Assembly (NCBI GenBank): GCA_022496205.1 | Contig: WTXD01000014.1 | Span: 496,001-560,000 of the forward strand | Reading direction: 5' to 3' | Length of the DNA: 64,000 nt | DNA from: Gloeopeniophorella convolvens | Lineage: Eukaryota > Basidiomycota > Agaricomycetes > Russulales | Part shown: positions 46,063 through 58,005 of the stretch, one piece after another | How positions within the stretch are numbered: position 1 is the stretch's first letter | Layout of the letters: each line of letters begins with the position of its first letter | Program-made: the position numbers and the translations under genes | Notes under the pieces: model-generated | Seen by the model: the letters and a program-made list of their open reading frames with translations, nothing else | What the model was told of the DNA's origin: nothing | The model's database searches: none

Positions 46063-46421
46063 ACATTTTATACGCGTCAATCGCGATAGCAAAAGGATGT
46101 TGAGGCGCGCGACCGAGGACATGTATGTGTGTAGTGTCATGATGTGCACTGTAGCGCCATACCCAGTGCCATGGGATATTGTTCTATTATACTGTTGCTA
46201 GCCGGCATGTAGTACGCGTCTTTTGTTTGGGAGTGTCTTTTGTACGATTAATATCTAGTAAATAGTCTGTCACCCATTGTACATGACCCCCTTCCTCTCA
46301 TCTCCTCTCATCTCTCTCCAGTCCCGGAACTACCGGCCCGAATCCTCCGTCAGCCCGTTCTCCTTGGATTGAAAGTGAAGATTGCACATTTACCTCCTCG
46401 CACAGACGGCGTCGACTCTCA
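46063..46421. other. Tandem intergenic spacer
   Basis: About 360 bp between two plus-strand genes. It contains a CCTCTCATCTC-type pyrimidine repeat near 46293-46320, likely part of the NOC4 promoter. No gene. Confidence 0.4.
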
Positions 46422-48597
46422 ATGGCCCCATCTTCATTAGGCCCTAGGAAGAAAAGAAAGATATCTACCTCTGGGGATGGTGATGCCTCAATAAAAGCAC
46501 TCGAGAGTCAGCTCACCGAAGCTGTCTCCTCTAATTCCTCCCTCAACCCACTTGCCGACCTCATATCGCTCGCCGCATCTCTTGAGGAACCTCAGGCTGT
46601 CCTCAAGACCATCTACGCATGCTATCGAATATTCGTGCTGCTTATCTTAAAGGGCTTCCTGGAGGGTGCCGCGGATGAAGAGGCGAAGGTCGTGCGGATA
46701 TGGATTCTGGAGCGGTTGGAGGATTATAGCCGTCTCTTGCACGGGTTGCTGAAGGACGAGGAATCAATCCTGAGGGTGCGTCACTTCACGTCCAGAGTTA
46801 ACAAAACCTTGACATGATGGCAGACATCAGCACTGAACATTCTCATGTCCCTCGTGAAGCACCTTTCCACCTCTCTGAGCAAGTCATCGTCGCAGCCTCA
46901 GTTCCATGTGTCACATTTCAAAAAGGTCATCCACGCGCTACTGACATGTCCACCATCGGGGCGCAGCGGGAAGAAAAGACTTGCTCGCGATGTCCATCCC
47001 GGCGAACTTGACCCGGAAGTGCGCGAGCTCTTCGTTACAAAATGGTTGAATACGTACGATGACGTCCGGTGGTTTTTCCTGCGAGATACAGAGTACGGCT
47101 CTCAGCACCTTCCCGCTGATGGTGACTGACGAGGCTTTTGAGCAGGCCAATACTGTCCGCTTCCAATTCAGACACTGATCCGCAAGTTCCCGAAAACCTC
47201 CTCTCCATTCTCGAAAAGCTTGGGTCATTCCCCTCTAACCAATCGGACATCAAGTCGTGGTGGGTTGAAGAGCTACAGACCAAACCCCCCAAACCGAAGA
47301 AGGCAGCGGCGGGCTCAGCACCTCAAGACTCGGAGTCGGAGGACGAGCTAGAGGACGAAGACGACTGGCGCAAGTTTTTCGACGAAGAGGACAAGTCGAA
47401 GAGAACGTCGGAGCCGTCGACACGTCTGCATCGCTTGACGGTGCACCAATCACTTCATTCGTTGCCTTCGCATCGAGCTGTGTTCACGCGCATTTGGTTG
47501 CGCCTGCTCCCGCGGCTGTCAAGCAACGAAAGGGCCGGGAGTGCATTGTCACTACGCGTGTTAAACATCATGCACCACGATGTCATGCCGCATCTCACGA
47601 GGGCCGTGATGGTCATGGATTGGGTGGGCGGATGCGTGGATTACGGTAAGTATTGAACATCACCTCGACCTGCATCTCTGACAAAATTTCGTAGGTGGTG
47701 TTGTTGGGCTACTCGCCCTCAATGCGCTCTTCGTCCTCATCCAGGAATATAACTTGTAAGTGTGCTACCTGGCTATGCCACACCTTCGCCAACTGCGTTA
47801 TCCAGGGATTACCCGTCTTTCTACACCCGGCTATATGCCTTCCTGGATCAAGATCTCTTGCACCTCAAGTACAGAGGACGATTCTTCCGCCTCACAGAGC
47901 TATTTTTAAGCTCTACGTCAGTGAAATCCCTTATCCTCAGAGCGTCGATTCATTCCTAATCTTCGCGTGGAATTTGCAGGCACCTTCCCGCAACGCTTCT
48001 CGCCTCATTCGTCAAGCGGCTTTCTCGTCTATCGCTCACAGCACCACCCTCCAGCATCGTGCTCACAATCCCATTCGTTTACAATATTCTGAAGCGCCAT
48101 CCTGCGCTCATGTGCATGATTCACCGCGATGACGAAGAATCGGAGTCCTACAAGGGTAGGCTGTTCTCGAAACACGGACTTCCCTTCCGCGATCTGATTC
48201 CATGCATTGGATGCAGACCCATTCCTAGCCGACGAACCCAATCCAAATCTGACGAACGCCCTGGACTCTTCATTGTGGGAGTTATACTCTCATAAGCACC
48301 ATTACCACTCGGGGGTCTCAACCCTAGCGCAAATATTCGAAGAAGCGTTCACAAAGCCGAATTATCCCCTCGAGGATTTCCTGGATCACACATACGCTAC
48401 AGTACGTGGACCTGGCTCCCTGTTACCCTATTGTAGCTCACCGCACGGCTTTTCAGCTTATCGAGGGCGAACTGAAGCGACGAATCAAAAAGGAGCCCGC
48501 TGTGGAAACTGACTTGCCCGGCAGTGTCTTCAAAGCGATAGAGAGTGACCAGCCCGACGCGGGGCACAACCTTGTAGAGAGCTTATGGGCGTTTTGA
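46422..48597 (+). CDS. NOC4: Nucleolar complex protein 4 (Noc4, CBF/Mak21 family)
   Basis: About seven exons from ATG 46422 to the stop at 48595-48597. The N-terminus is basic (GPRKKRKIS, possible nuclear signal). An alpha-helical HEAT-like region follows: SALNILMSLVKHLSTSLSKS, HFKKVIHALLTCPPSG and ELFVTKWLNTYDDVRWFFL. An acidic stretch (SESEDELEDEDDWRKFFDEE) precedes the CBF domain, where HRAVFTRIWLRLLP leads into LSLRVLNIMHHDVMPHLTRA. Next are VDYGGVVGLLALNALFVLIQ, LDYPSFYTRLYAFLDQDLLH and KYRGRFFRLTELFLSSTHLP. The final exons give DSSLWELYSHKHHYHSGVST. Noc4 binds Nop14 and is needed for 40S subunit assembly and export. All the family blocks are present in order. Confidence 0.93.
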
Positions 48598-48704
48598 TTC
48601 ATATGGCCCAGTGGATTGAATAGCTACAACATGTGCTACATGAACTTTCTGGCCGATTCCTCTACACTAATACACGGCGACCGACGCGCGAGTAACGTGC
48701 GTGA

Positions 48705-50031
48705 CTATGCTATCGCGTCCTCCTCGTCCTCGTCTCCCGACACCTCAGCGTTCTCACGACCCGCCTTGGCCATGAGCTGCGCGAGATCCTGCTCGTCCGT
48801 CTCGGAGACGGCTTTCGGCTGGGAGGGTAGCGCAGGCGTGAGACCGGAAGGGGTGTCTCGCGGGGCAACGCTCTCACCTTCATCTTCACGGTCAGGTTGC
48901 CACCCTGCGTTTCAATGGTGCTCTGAATGGACTCGATGGCGCGCTCCAGGCGCTCGACGGCGGCGTACTGTCGCACACTGTGGGAATCGCACGCGGCGCA
49001 CGAGAAGGAATTCGCGACGAACCTTATCAGTTGCATTCGTACTGAGCACATATAATGGCGGCGCGACGAGCTTCGCCTTGATGGGAACCGCCTCGGTGCC
49101 CGCCTCTTCGCCCGCCCGGAGGGCCTTTTTGATGGCGTCGATGCCAGCAGGTGTGTAGCACGTCAGCTCGATGTCTGCACGCAGCTTGATGGGCTGCGGA
49201 GTGAGGCGGCGTGCGATGGTCGCCATCAGGAGGTCATGCGTCGCCTTTGGGATCGGCTGTGGGAGGCTCGCGAAGAGGGCGTCTGGCTCTCTGCACGAGG
49301 AGCCCGGTAAGCCGCGCGGGTGGGCCAGGGAGGGGAGAACACGCACGTCAAGGCGAGCTTGAACGCGTCGTACATGTTCCCGTACTTCCTGCCCAGCGGC
49401 CACGCGATCTGCTCGTACAGCTTCTCGAGCCGCTCCTCCTCGCTGGGCCCGGTAGCAGGCACGGCCTCGTCGGCCGCAGCGTCCTCGCCACCCTCCTCCT
49501 TCTTTCCCGCGGCCGCGTCGCCGCCCTCCGCGTCGGGGTCGACGCTCGGTAACCGCGACGCTACATGCCGCATGATCGACGAGACGGTGCGCGCTTTCAT
49601 GAAGCGTTCCTCGCATTTTGTGATGTCCTCGGGGGAGACGCGGCGCTTTGACAGGTCGATGTAGCCTGCGGCAGGGTGGTATCAGGACTCGAACGGGGCG
49701 CGGCAGCGCGGAGGGCACAGGGCAGCAGCAGCAGCAGCGGAGGCGCGTCACCTTTTTCCTTGTCCACACGGAGCACGACGACAACCTCGTTGCGGCCGAC
49801 GCGGATGAGCTTCTGAATGGAGCGGATGCGACGGCGGGAGAGCTCGGAGAGCAGGATCATGCCCTCGATGTTGTCGTACTCGAGCTGCGCGCCGTTTCAG
49901 CGCGACTGCGCGCGCGGGGGGAGATGAACGGGACGCACCAGCTTCACGTAGGCACCCATCTCGGCGATCTGGCGGACCTGCACCATGACGAGTTCGTCGA
50001 CCTCTGGATACCGTGGTTCGTAGTAGCGCAT
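48705..50031 (-). CDS. SUI2: Translation initiation factor eIF2 alpha subunit
   Basis: Starts [20 protein letters not shown] at ATG 50031. The S1 domain continues [20 protein letters not shown] and [20 protein letters not shown]. The Ser in RRRIRSI is the position phosphorylated by Gcn2-type kinases (Ser51 in yeast and human). Then [20 protein letters not shown], an unusual Ala/Glu-rich insert ([20 protein letters not shown]) and [19 protein letters not shown]. The C-terminal domain has [20 protein letters not shown] and [13 protein letters not shown], with an acidic end ([13 protein letters not shown]). It delivers initiator tRNA to the 40S subunit and is the hub of stress-induced translational control. 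The insert lengthens the linker relative to yeast. Confidence 0.95.
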
Positions 50032-50338
50032 TGTTATTCGCGACGGCAAGGGCTAGTAGGAGTCAATCTTTCTTGAACGGGTCCTCGCACAGATCGGATG
50101 GCGAGTCAAATCTACCAGGTGTAGGTTATGTAATCATAGTCTCAGCGACATTTCTACACGGTGGGTATGAGAGATAGAGAAAGCAATGAACATGTTTATA
50201 AGGATTGTGATTGTAACTGATGCAAGTTTGACTATAACCTCCAATAAAAAAAGCAAGCAGGCAAAACAATGAGCGATAGGAGGAAATCGTGAGCAGTGTA
50301 CCGTCAATAACAGCGTTAGACAACCCCAAGACTGAACC
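50032..50338. promoter_or_regulatory. Spacer upstream of eIF2-alpha
   Basis: 307 bp between tandem minus-strand genes. It holds the eIF2-alpha promoter and the 3' end of the CAP-Gly gene. No gene was seen. Confidence 0.35.
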
Positions 50339-52220
50339 TCAAAAATCCGAGCCGACTGCGTCCACCACGTACAGCACCTGCTGTGGCCGCACAAACAGCC
50401 CGCGCGACTCGTTTGTCGTAACGTCCGACATGGCCGGCGACGCGCTGCGCAGACGCTTCTGGCGCCCGACGCCGTCGAGCTGCCCGCCCTCACGCTTGAG
50501 GCCGCGCCCGCCCTTGCCGATCGTGCTCGCAGCCTCGAGGCGCCGCCGGCGCGAGCCGCGCATCTCCTCGCCAAAGTCCCAGTCCGCCGAGCCGCCGATG
50601 TCGAAGTAGCGCACGCCGCCCCATGTGCCATCGTGCCACGCGCGCGCGTCGAGCCGCTCGCCAGGCCACGCGTCGCCCATTGGCACCTCGACGCCGACCC
50701 AGGGACCCGACTCGCCCTCGACCTCGCCAATGTAGCGCGCGAGGGCGCGGAAACGCGCGCGCTTCGACGTGATGATGCACGGGATCCCCACCTCGAGTGT
50801 GGCGCCGCGCGGCGCCCCGGGCGAGCCCGAGGGTGGTGTCGCAGCGGGCACGTCGGCGGCGGAGGTCGACCGTGTAATGGTGTCTGTGGATCCTTTGCGA
50901 CGCGGCGCCAGCAGGATGCTTCCGCTTCCAAGGGAATCTTCACTTGCTGCGGCGGCTCGCGAAGTCGCCATAGGAGCCGGCGCTGGTCCGTGTCCCGCCG
51001 CTGCTGGTTCCTTGCCCTTCCCTTTGACGGTGCCTGTCGGGGTGGCGTTGGCGTCCGTGCCTGACGAAGCAGTCGCTTTCGCCTGCGGGGAGGGGGGTAG
51101 CGACTCTGTGCTCCTGACGACTGGTGACTTCCTCGGAACAATCTTCTTGAGCGTCGAAGGTGAGGCCGATGCAGTCGACCGGAGCGATGCGCTGGAAGGG
51201 GACTTTTGGGCCAGTTTGGTGGTGAGCTTGATCGGATCTGGGAGTGGAGGCGCTGCCTTCTTCGGTCTCGCCGGCGTGCTCGTGCTCGTTGTCGAGGTCG
51301 CCGATGTCCGTCTTGGCCGGCTGGCTACGGCTGCGGCTGCGGTGGACGTGGTGGTTGCTGTTGTCCTCACGCTCAAAGTAGAAACAGAGGAAGAAGCAGA
51401 CACACGGCGATCGCGTGGAGTAGGTTCCCCGAGCAGCTCGGACCTGCTGCTCTTGTATGTTGACGATGTGTCGCTGCGTTGAGAGACAGAGGACGTGGGT
51501 CGCGAGGTGACGCTGGATACGCGTAAAGACGGGGTGGGCGTGCTTTGGGTGTGCTTTCGCACAGTAGAGGCGCGTGATCGGACCGACCCAGAGGGTGACT
51601 TTGGGCGCAATACAGGAGAAAGTTCTGGAGCTGGCCGGGGTCGCTTTGCCGCGGTGGTGTGTCTCGTATTACTCGGGGGACCAGCGGTGGAGTCTGTGGC
51701 AGCATTGTCGTGGGTTTCTTCTTCGATTGTGGTCGTCGAGGACGCGCGGGATATTGATCGTGTGATAGACGCTCCTGACGGGGTGAGTTTAGAATCCGGC
51801 CTGGGTCCCAGGTTTGGAGATGGGCGCCGTTGCGCTGAGGATGCTTCGCTAGCCTTGGATGCAACTGAATGTGTACTACGAGCAACAGAGCGGATAGAAC
51901 TGCTAGAGGAGGCCAGCTGTTCCTTTGGCGAGGGAGGTACATGGTGTTTTGCCAAGTTGCGATTCAGCAAGCTCGTCCTCAGGGAGTGTTGGCTGACAGC
52001 ATCATTCTCGACTTCTAGATGCTTGGAGCGAACGCCGTTTCGTGTTGGCGTGGGTTTGGATGACGAAGGGGGTGAGGGAGAGAGGAGCTCTTCTGGAGAG
52101 AGCTCAAGTTCTGAGGTATGTAGTTGTAAATACCCAGTTGTGGAGTTGAAAGAACGCTTCCTTACCGTGGCCGATCTCTTGAAGCGCCCACCCGTCGAGC
52201 CTGTCAAAGCCACCTTCCAT
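50339..52220 (-). CDS. CAP-Gly domain protein with long Ser/Thr-rich N-terminus
   Basis: Two exons: 52220-52166 and 52110-50339, split by a 55-nt intron (donor GTAAGG, acceptor CCTCAG), giving about 608 aa. It begins MEGGFDRLDGWALQEIGHEL. Residues 20-440 are Ser/Thr/Pro/Ala-rich and basic, as in microtubule-binding linkers. The CAP-Gly domain lies near the C-terminus: RFRALARYIGEVEGESGPWV, GVEVPMGDAW, then DGTWGGVRYFDIGG. After a basic insert comes SRGLFVRPQQVLYV. The usual GKNDG motif is not intact and the FVRP strand is displaced by about 65 residues. CAP-Gly domains bind EEY/F tails of tubulin and EB proteins. An in-frame ATG at 52247 (MKKRWVGIR) is an alternative start. The first codons overlap the BTB gene. 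Confidence 0.82.
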
Positions 52221-54098
52221 CCGGATGCCGACCCAGCGTTTCTTCATCCATCTCAGTAACTCGACTCGTGTCTCTTCGACCCTGTTTCGTATGAGGGAAG
52301 TGGATGGTAGCATAGTAGCGTTTGGGTCTGAAGCGTGAGGGCGCAAAAGGATTGAGGAAACGAGAGCCTGAGTAAGGAATGTGAGATATATCGTATGAAT
52401 TTGTGAAGTCGCGACGGACCTGATATAACGTGCCTGCGTTCTTGTCGGAGAACCCTCGCTGGATGGATTTCATGATCCACTCTATGTGCTCGCGGTCTTC
52501 AAATCCGGCACCGTCTGTCTCCATTAATTCGAGCCACTCTGCTTGCTCGAAACACTCCTCGGCGTGAGCACAGAGCACCTGGTCCATGTACCGCCGGGCG
52601 TCCAGGATCATGTCGCGAGATACGTCTGCCCAGGGATCGATGATGGCGTCGAGTTTAGTCAGTGCAAACTCAGCGGCGAATAGTAGCGGGAAAATATTGA
52701 GAGGCGTGGTTCGCTTGGCTACGCCTTTGATAGTGCCGTCCCTGATCTTCTTGTCTAGCTTTGCAAACTCGGCATTGCACCAGCCTTCGCCGAACATGCC
52801 GACGAGTCCGCGCCGGGCACCACGCTCCAATAACTCGTTCTTAACGTCGTCCAGGAGCGCAAACTCGATTACACGTGGGATGCGACGGGCGCACTGCCTG
52901 CACCGGCAACCCGAGACACCCCATTTACCGCCGGTGATGCGCTCGTACTCGGTAAAGTGGACATAGGCGTGAAAGAGACCGTGCATCATTTCCTGCACGA
53001 TGCGGGCCTGGACCTCGTCGTAGAGACTGAGGAGAGAGATGTAGTTGGCAGAGCGCATGATGTGAAAGGCGGTGTCAAGGTCGTATGTGCGGTTGGAGAA
53101 AATCAGAGTGCCCGTGTAGATGAAGCCGAGAACAAAGTGAAGAGAAGGAGGTGTGAAGGGGGGCGAGGGAAGCATGAGCGTAGGTGGCTCTTTCGTTTCG
53201 TCTTCTTCTTCTTCGTCGTCGTCGTCACGACGGACTGGCTTTGGGTTCTTCCATGCGATAAGTGCGTTGTGAAAGTAGTCAGAACGAGAGACAAGGATGA
53301 AGCGATGGGTGGAAAAGACAGCGGCCAGGCCTTCATGATGGCTGGAGGAGCCGCCGTCGATGCCAATGCGGACGTCTGAGTACAGACGCGATCTCCACAT
53401 AAAGACGAGGTCTTTGCGGAGCTTGTCGATGCGATTCTCTTCCGCATCGCCTTCTTCGCGGTAATGCTCGGAAGAGTCGTAGAAGAACTCGAAGGCGGCA
53501 CCAAGGCCTTTACCGGTGTAGAGGTACTCGAGCTCTTTTGAGAACAGGTTCGGGTTTATTGATGTTGTGAGACGCATGAGCCCATCCTGGTTCTGCGAGA
53601 CGGGTGATGCGGGGCGGAATGGGGAGGGAGAACGGGAAACGGAAGATACTTCTGGACCAAGAGATAACGAGAGAGCGGACTGGGTTGGAAACCCTGTGGG
53701 TGAGTAGGTGCCCAGAGGGCCGGGGGAGGAGACGGGGGCGGGGCGAAAGGAGAAATATCGCGCCTGAAAGCTTGGTGGGGCGCGTGCGTACACGATGGCT
53801 GGAGAGGCATATGAGCGAATGGGGCAACACGGTGGGCAGCGCGATGATCGATGCGGGGCCCCTGGAAGGAGGGAGGGAGGGGGGGCACAGTGAAGGGCAC
53901 GCGCGAAGAAGACGCACCTTTATGACCAAAGACCTCGTCTCCCGTGGGCTCCCCGTCCTCCTCTGCAAGGAGGGACCAGACGACGTCTGGAAAGCGATCT
54001 CTGGCGCGGTGGAAGAGGGCCTCGAGGTCGGCCTGCCAAGCGAGGGTTGATCTGCGAACGGCCTCCTGGAGAGGGGGCTCGGGCGATTCGTTTGACAT
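52204..54098 (-). CDS. BTB/POZ domain protein
   Basis: Two exons, 54098-53918 and 53798-52204, give about 591 aa. Exon 1 is MSNESPEPPLQEAVRRSTLA to GDEVFGHK, and the splice joins it as GHKAIVYARAPPSFQARYFS. After a Ser/Pro linker come KELEYLYTGKGLGAAFEFF and RKDLVFMWRSRLYSDVRIGI. The BTB core reads FSTHRFILVSRSDYFHNALI, LHFVLGFIYTGTLIF and AFHIMRSANYISLLSLYDEV, interrupted by an acidic run (RRDDDDEEEEDETKE). A conserved helical C-terminal half has a Cys cluster, CRCRQCARR. BTB domains mediate dimerisation and often link substrates to Cullin-3. It is divergent from the FHA gene, sharing 244 bp. Confidence 0.86.
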
Positions 54099-54342
54099 GA
54101 GAGGAAGAAAAAGAGAAAGATGAGGGTATCTAGGAGAGAGGGTTATACGGACGGGCGCAGTGGCCGTCGTCGAGGCGGAGCGGGAGCGGACGCGGGGGTC
54201 GGGAGCACGTGCCACGTGTGCGCGTGGGAGCGCAAACAGGGGCAAACACGGTTGGGGTCGCTGCCTTTGCCCGCTCTCCGTCACTGCCTCCTCCCGCCTC
54301 TCCTCTCTCCTCCCCCCGCATACATCCAGGGCGTCGCCAACA

Positions 54343-56952
54343 ATGCCCGCACCGTTCTCACAGCTGCCTCAGCAACTCCTTCCCGCTCTCTACCTATACC
54401 CCCTCAATGACTCATTCATCCCCAAACACATCCACCTCCCCCCGGGCCAGCGGATAAAGATCGGCCGCCAGACGAATGCAAAGACCGCACCGGGCGAACG
54501 AAACGGCTTTTTCGACTCAAAAGTCCTCAGTCGACAGCATGCCGAAGTTTGGGAGCAGTCGGGCAAGGTCCGCACAGTTTACTTTCCCGCGCTGACTCCA
54601 CCCTCATCGCTTTGCGATAGATCTACATCAAAGACGTGAAGAGCTCTAACGGCACCTTCATTAATGGTGAACGCCTCAGCGCGGAGGGTGCAGAGTCGGA
54701 GCCATTCGAACTCAAGAGCGACGATATTGTAGTACGTTCTTCACGCATTGCCTATCGTCCCAGCGTCTGCGCCCTCAGCGCCGTGCTCAATTTCCCTTCT
54801 CCCGTAGGAATTTGGTATCGACATTGTCGGCGAAGATAACAAGACTATCGTTCATCACAAGGTCGCTGCACGCGTCGTCTGCGTACTCACGGAGCAGGAT
54901 GCGCAGGTCGCCGCCCGTGTCGAGTCACACCAAAATCCCCCTTCCCTCTCGGGTCTTACCAGCCAGCCGGGCACCAGCAACGGTACCAATGGCTTCAATT
55001 TCGCTGGCACGCAAGGTGCTGCCGGTCCCGCCCGCAGACCCTCCATCCAGCAGCAGGGCCTTATGGGAATGGGTGGCATGGGCGCCAGTATGCGTGCGCC
55101 AGGCAAGACTGGTCTCACATTCGACCACATCCTTAGCCGCCTCCAGGGCGAACTTCAGAAAAGTCGTGAAACTGGGGCCGAACTTCATTCCCTCACTGGT
55201 GCCATGAATGAAGTACAAGAAACGCTTGGAGGCAATCTGGTTCGTGCAGGTGTCCTCCCTGGCAGAACCCCTAATCATAATTTATCTCTTCAGCCTCCAA
55301 GCATCCCTCCGTATCCCCAATCACTTCCCCCAGTGCTACCCCCTCAGCAACCCATTCCTGCCGAGGCTGATCCGAACTCGAGCTCCTCTGCGACATCCTC
55401 AGCATTATCCGAGCTTCAGGCCCAGCTGCGAGACACCCAAGAGTCTCTCGCCTCCCACGTCAGTCAGATCCGCTCGCTGGAGGGTCTGCTTGCGGATCAC
55501 GAGGCTATCAAGCGCGAAGTGAGTTCGCTGCGCGACTCGATGGAAGAAGAGAAGCGCGAGTTGGAGCAGATCCGCTATGGCCGACGCATTCCATTACCTC
55601 ACCGAGGACACCCAGACGACGACGACGGCGATCTCCCCTCCGATGATGATGACTCGCGTAGTATTGCAACGGTCACGACTCATGAGCTTGAGCGCGTGGA
55701 CGAGGAAAATGAAGAGCAGCTCGCGGTCGAGGAAGAAGAGGAGCGGAGACAACGGAGAGACGAGCTCACTCGTCCTCGTACACCAGAGCCCACTGGCTTG
55801 GGCATGTACGACGAGGACGATAAGGCTCAGGGCCGGTCAAGGTCCCCATCCCCTCCACCCGCAGACTCTCAGCCCGCCCCCTCTGCCTCGGAAGACGTCA
55901 ATTCGCGTCTTGATACTCTGTCCAGTCAGCTTGAATCGGCTCTTGAGCTCTCGCGGTCACTCCAGGCGCAGCATGCTGCTGCGCAGAACACGATCTCGCT
56001 CCTCGAGGCAAAGGTCAACTCGCTCGAGTCACTTGTGCAAACATCTCAGGCACAGGCACAGTCACATGCCGCCGAAGCGACGCAAGAGCGTGCGTCACTC
56101 ACTGCCCTCGTCACTGAGTGGAAGAAAGGCGTTGAAGGTCAGTGGGGCGGCGTGCAAGAAGAGTGGGCTCAGGAGCGTGCTCGTCTTGCACGGGCGCGCG
56201 ATGAATGGGAGCAGCGCGTGCATGCCGTCGAGAAGGGTCTTGAGGGCGCCGTGGCCAAGGTGGACGCTGGACTGGTCGCTGTGGAGCAGCAACATCTTCC
56301 CTTCCAGCACAAACAGAACGGGAGCGCGCGCGGCGGTCTTGTCACGCCTCCCTCCCCTCGCAGCTTGTCTTCTGACTCGGGCTCTGGCGGAAAGTCTCGG
56401 CGGAAGAAGCGCTCCGCTGCCTCGCGCGGCCGCTCACGATCCAAGGACGGCTCGACGAGCTCGTCGGAGGCCGCCAACTTGGACGTCGACGACAAGTCGT
56501 CCTCTGCTTCTGTCGCCGCGGGCGGCCTCCCTCCCAACCCGAACCCGCGCCCGCGCCCACCATGGTTGCCCGAGGGCGACTCGGATTCGGACTCGCACGT
56601 CCCGGGGCGCCTCAACGGGCGGCGACGAACAGAGGGCGGCGACAAGAAGGCCCCCACAGCGGCCTACCCCGTCACTCCCGACCCCTCCGTCCGAAAAGTG
56701 TCGTCAGGATCGTCGCTGGGCCTGACGAGCGAGGAGGACGCGGGCGAGGCACACAAGGCGGGCCTAAATTTGGCGCCATTAAACCCCGTGAGTGGCTGGG
56801 TCTCCGCTGTGCGTGCAGGGGCACGCGCTGACGACGTCGCGCAGGGTGTACACTACACACAGTACACACAAACACAACTGGTCTCCACGGCCGCCGGCGT
56901 GCTCGTACTCGCAGCAGCAGCCGCGGCCGTCGCATGGCGAGTGAAAGAGTAG
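54343..56952 (+). CDS. FHA-domain coiled-coil tail-anchored protein (SLMAP/Far10-like)
   Basis: Three exons, 54343-54567, 54621-54731 and 54808-56952, give about 826 aa. The FHA domain near residues 20-125 shows [39 protein letters not shown] and [16 protein letters not shown]; the GR, SRxH and NGT motifs that bind phosphothreonine are intact. Then come [10 protein letters not shown], a Gly/Ser linker and two coiled-coil stretches ([40 protein letters not shown]). A Ser-rich region is followed by a single C-terminal membrane anchor ([20 protein letters not shown]) and KE. This FHA, coiled coil and tail-anchor order is that of SLMAP and fungal Far9/Far10/Vps64, subunits of the STRIPAK complex at the ER and nuclear envelope. 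Confidence 0.9.
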
Positions 56953-57521
56953 CTGCCGACCTCCAGCGCACCCCACCCCCGCCCGAACGCTTATCTTATT
57001 CTTCGAGAGCTTTCCATCTTGTCTTTTGCGGATTGGCACCAGCCTCTTTTTATCCTATCGCTTTTTTTCCCCTTCTCTTCTCCCTCTCGCATCTGCTGTG
57101 TCTATACTGAGTCGCATCCAAATGGCGGTGACGAGCCTGCGCCCCCTCCCTCGTTCCTCTCTGTATCCTATGCCGTTCTGCTCGCCGTACCGCGCCGCCC
57201 GATAATGTTATGACCCTTCACGACCATGCTTCCTCGCTCGGTAGCCCGTGTCCCCCAGAAGTAATGCCAGAAAAAGCAATCAATTGATATATACGTAGAT
57301 GATGGCCGTTGGTGTTCGTCGGTGCAGCAGTTAAGATTATCGTTACGTGGCATCGTGCAAAGGTATCATAGTATTCCGGACGGAGACGCAGTCCGTTAAA
57401 TAAAAAAGACAATGAAATTGGAAGAAAAGAGAACGCAGATGCGGACTCGGGAAAGGTCCACCCACCGCAAACGGCGCGCCCGCCGCGTTTTCGTCGAATG
57501 TTGAGCTCGCAGCGCAGCGCC
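56953..57521. other. Convergent 3' intergenic region
   Basis: About 570 bp between the FHA gene and the Skt5/Chs4 gene. Pyrimidine-rich sequence near 57035-57095 is probably a 3' untranslated region. No gene was recognised. Confidence 0.45.
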
Positions 57522-57817
57522 CTACATGATCACGCAGTCCTTGTTCTCGAGCTTCTGGCTCTGGAACCCCATCTCCTGGAACGTCGCGGGCCCCTTGCCC
57601 GGCGGCGGGCGCGGCGCAGCGGGCGGCGTCGACGCAACAGGCGGGGCCGGCGGCGGCGCGCCACCCATCTGCGCCATCCCCGGGCCCGACCCGCTCGCCG
57701 CGCGTGGCGAGCGCCGCCCGGGGCCCATGCCATGCGGGCCGGGGGACTGCTGCGGCGGGGGGCGCGCTCCGGGCTGGCCGTACGGCGGCTGTGCGGGGCC
57801 GCGCGGCGGCGGGTAGC

Positions 57818-57855
<38 letters not shown>

Positions 57856-57963
57856 GGCGGCGGTAGCGGCTGCTGCTGCGGCTGGGGCGGAGGGTAGTAC
57901 CCGGGCTGTCCGGGCTGATGGTAGCCGCTCGGGCCTGGGCTGCCCTGCTGAAGGGGCGGCGGC

Positions 57964-58005
<42 letters not shown>

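Noticed and set aside
50134..51141. Long Arg/Ala-rich minus-strand frame overlapping the CAP-Gly exon
   Set aside because: Shadow frame of a GC-rich, Ser/Thr/Ala-rich coding exon; the CAP-Gly frame carries the recognisable domain.
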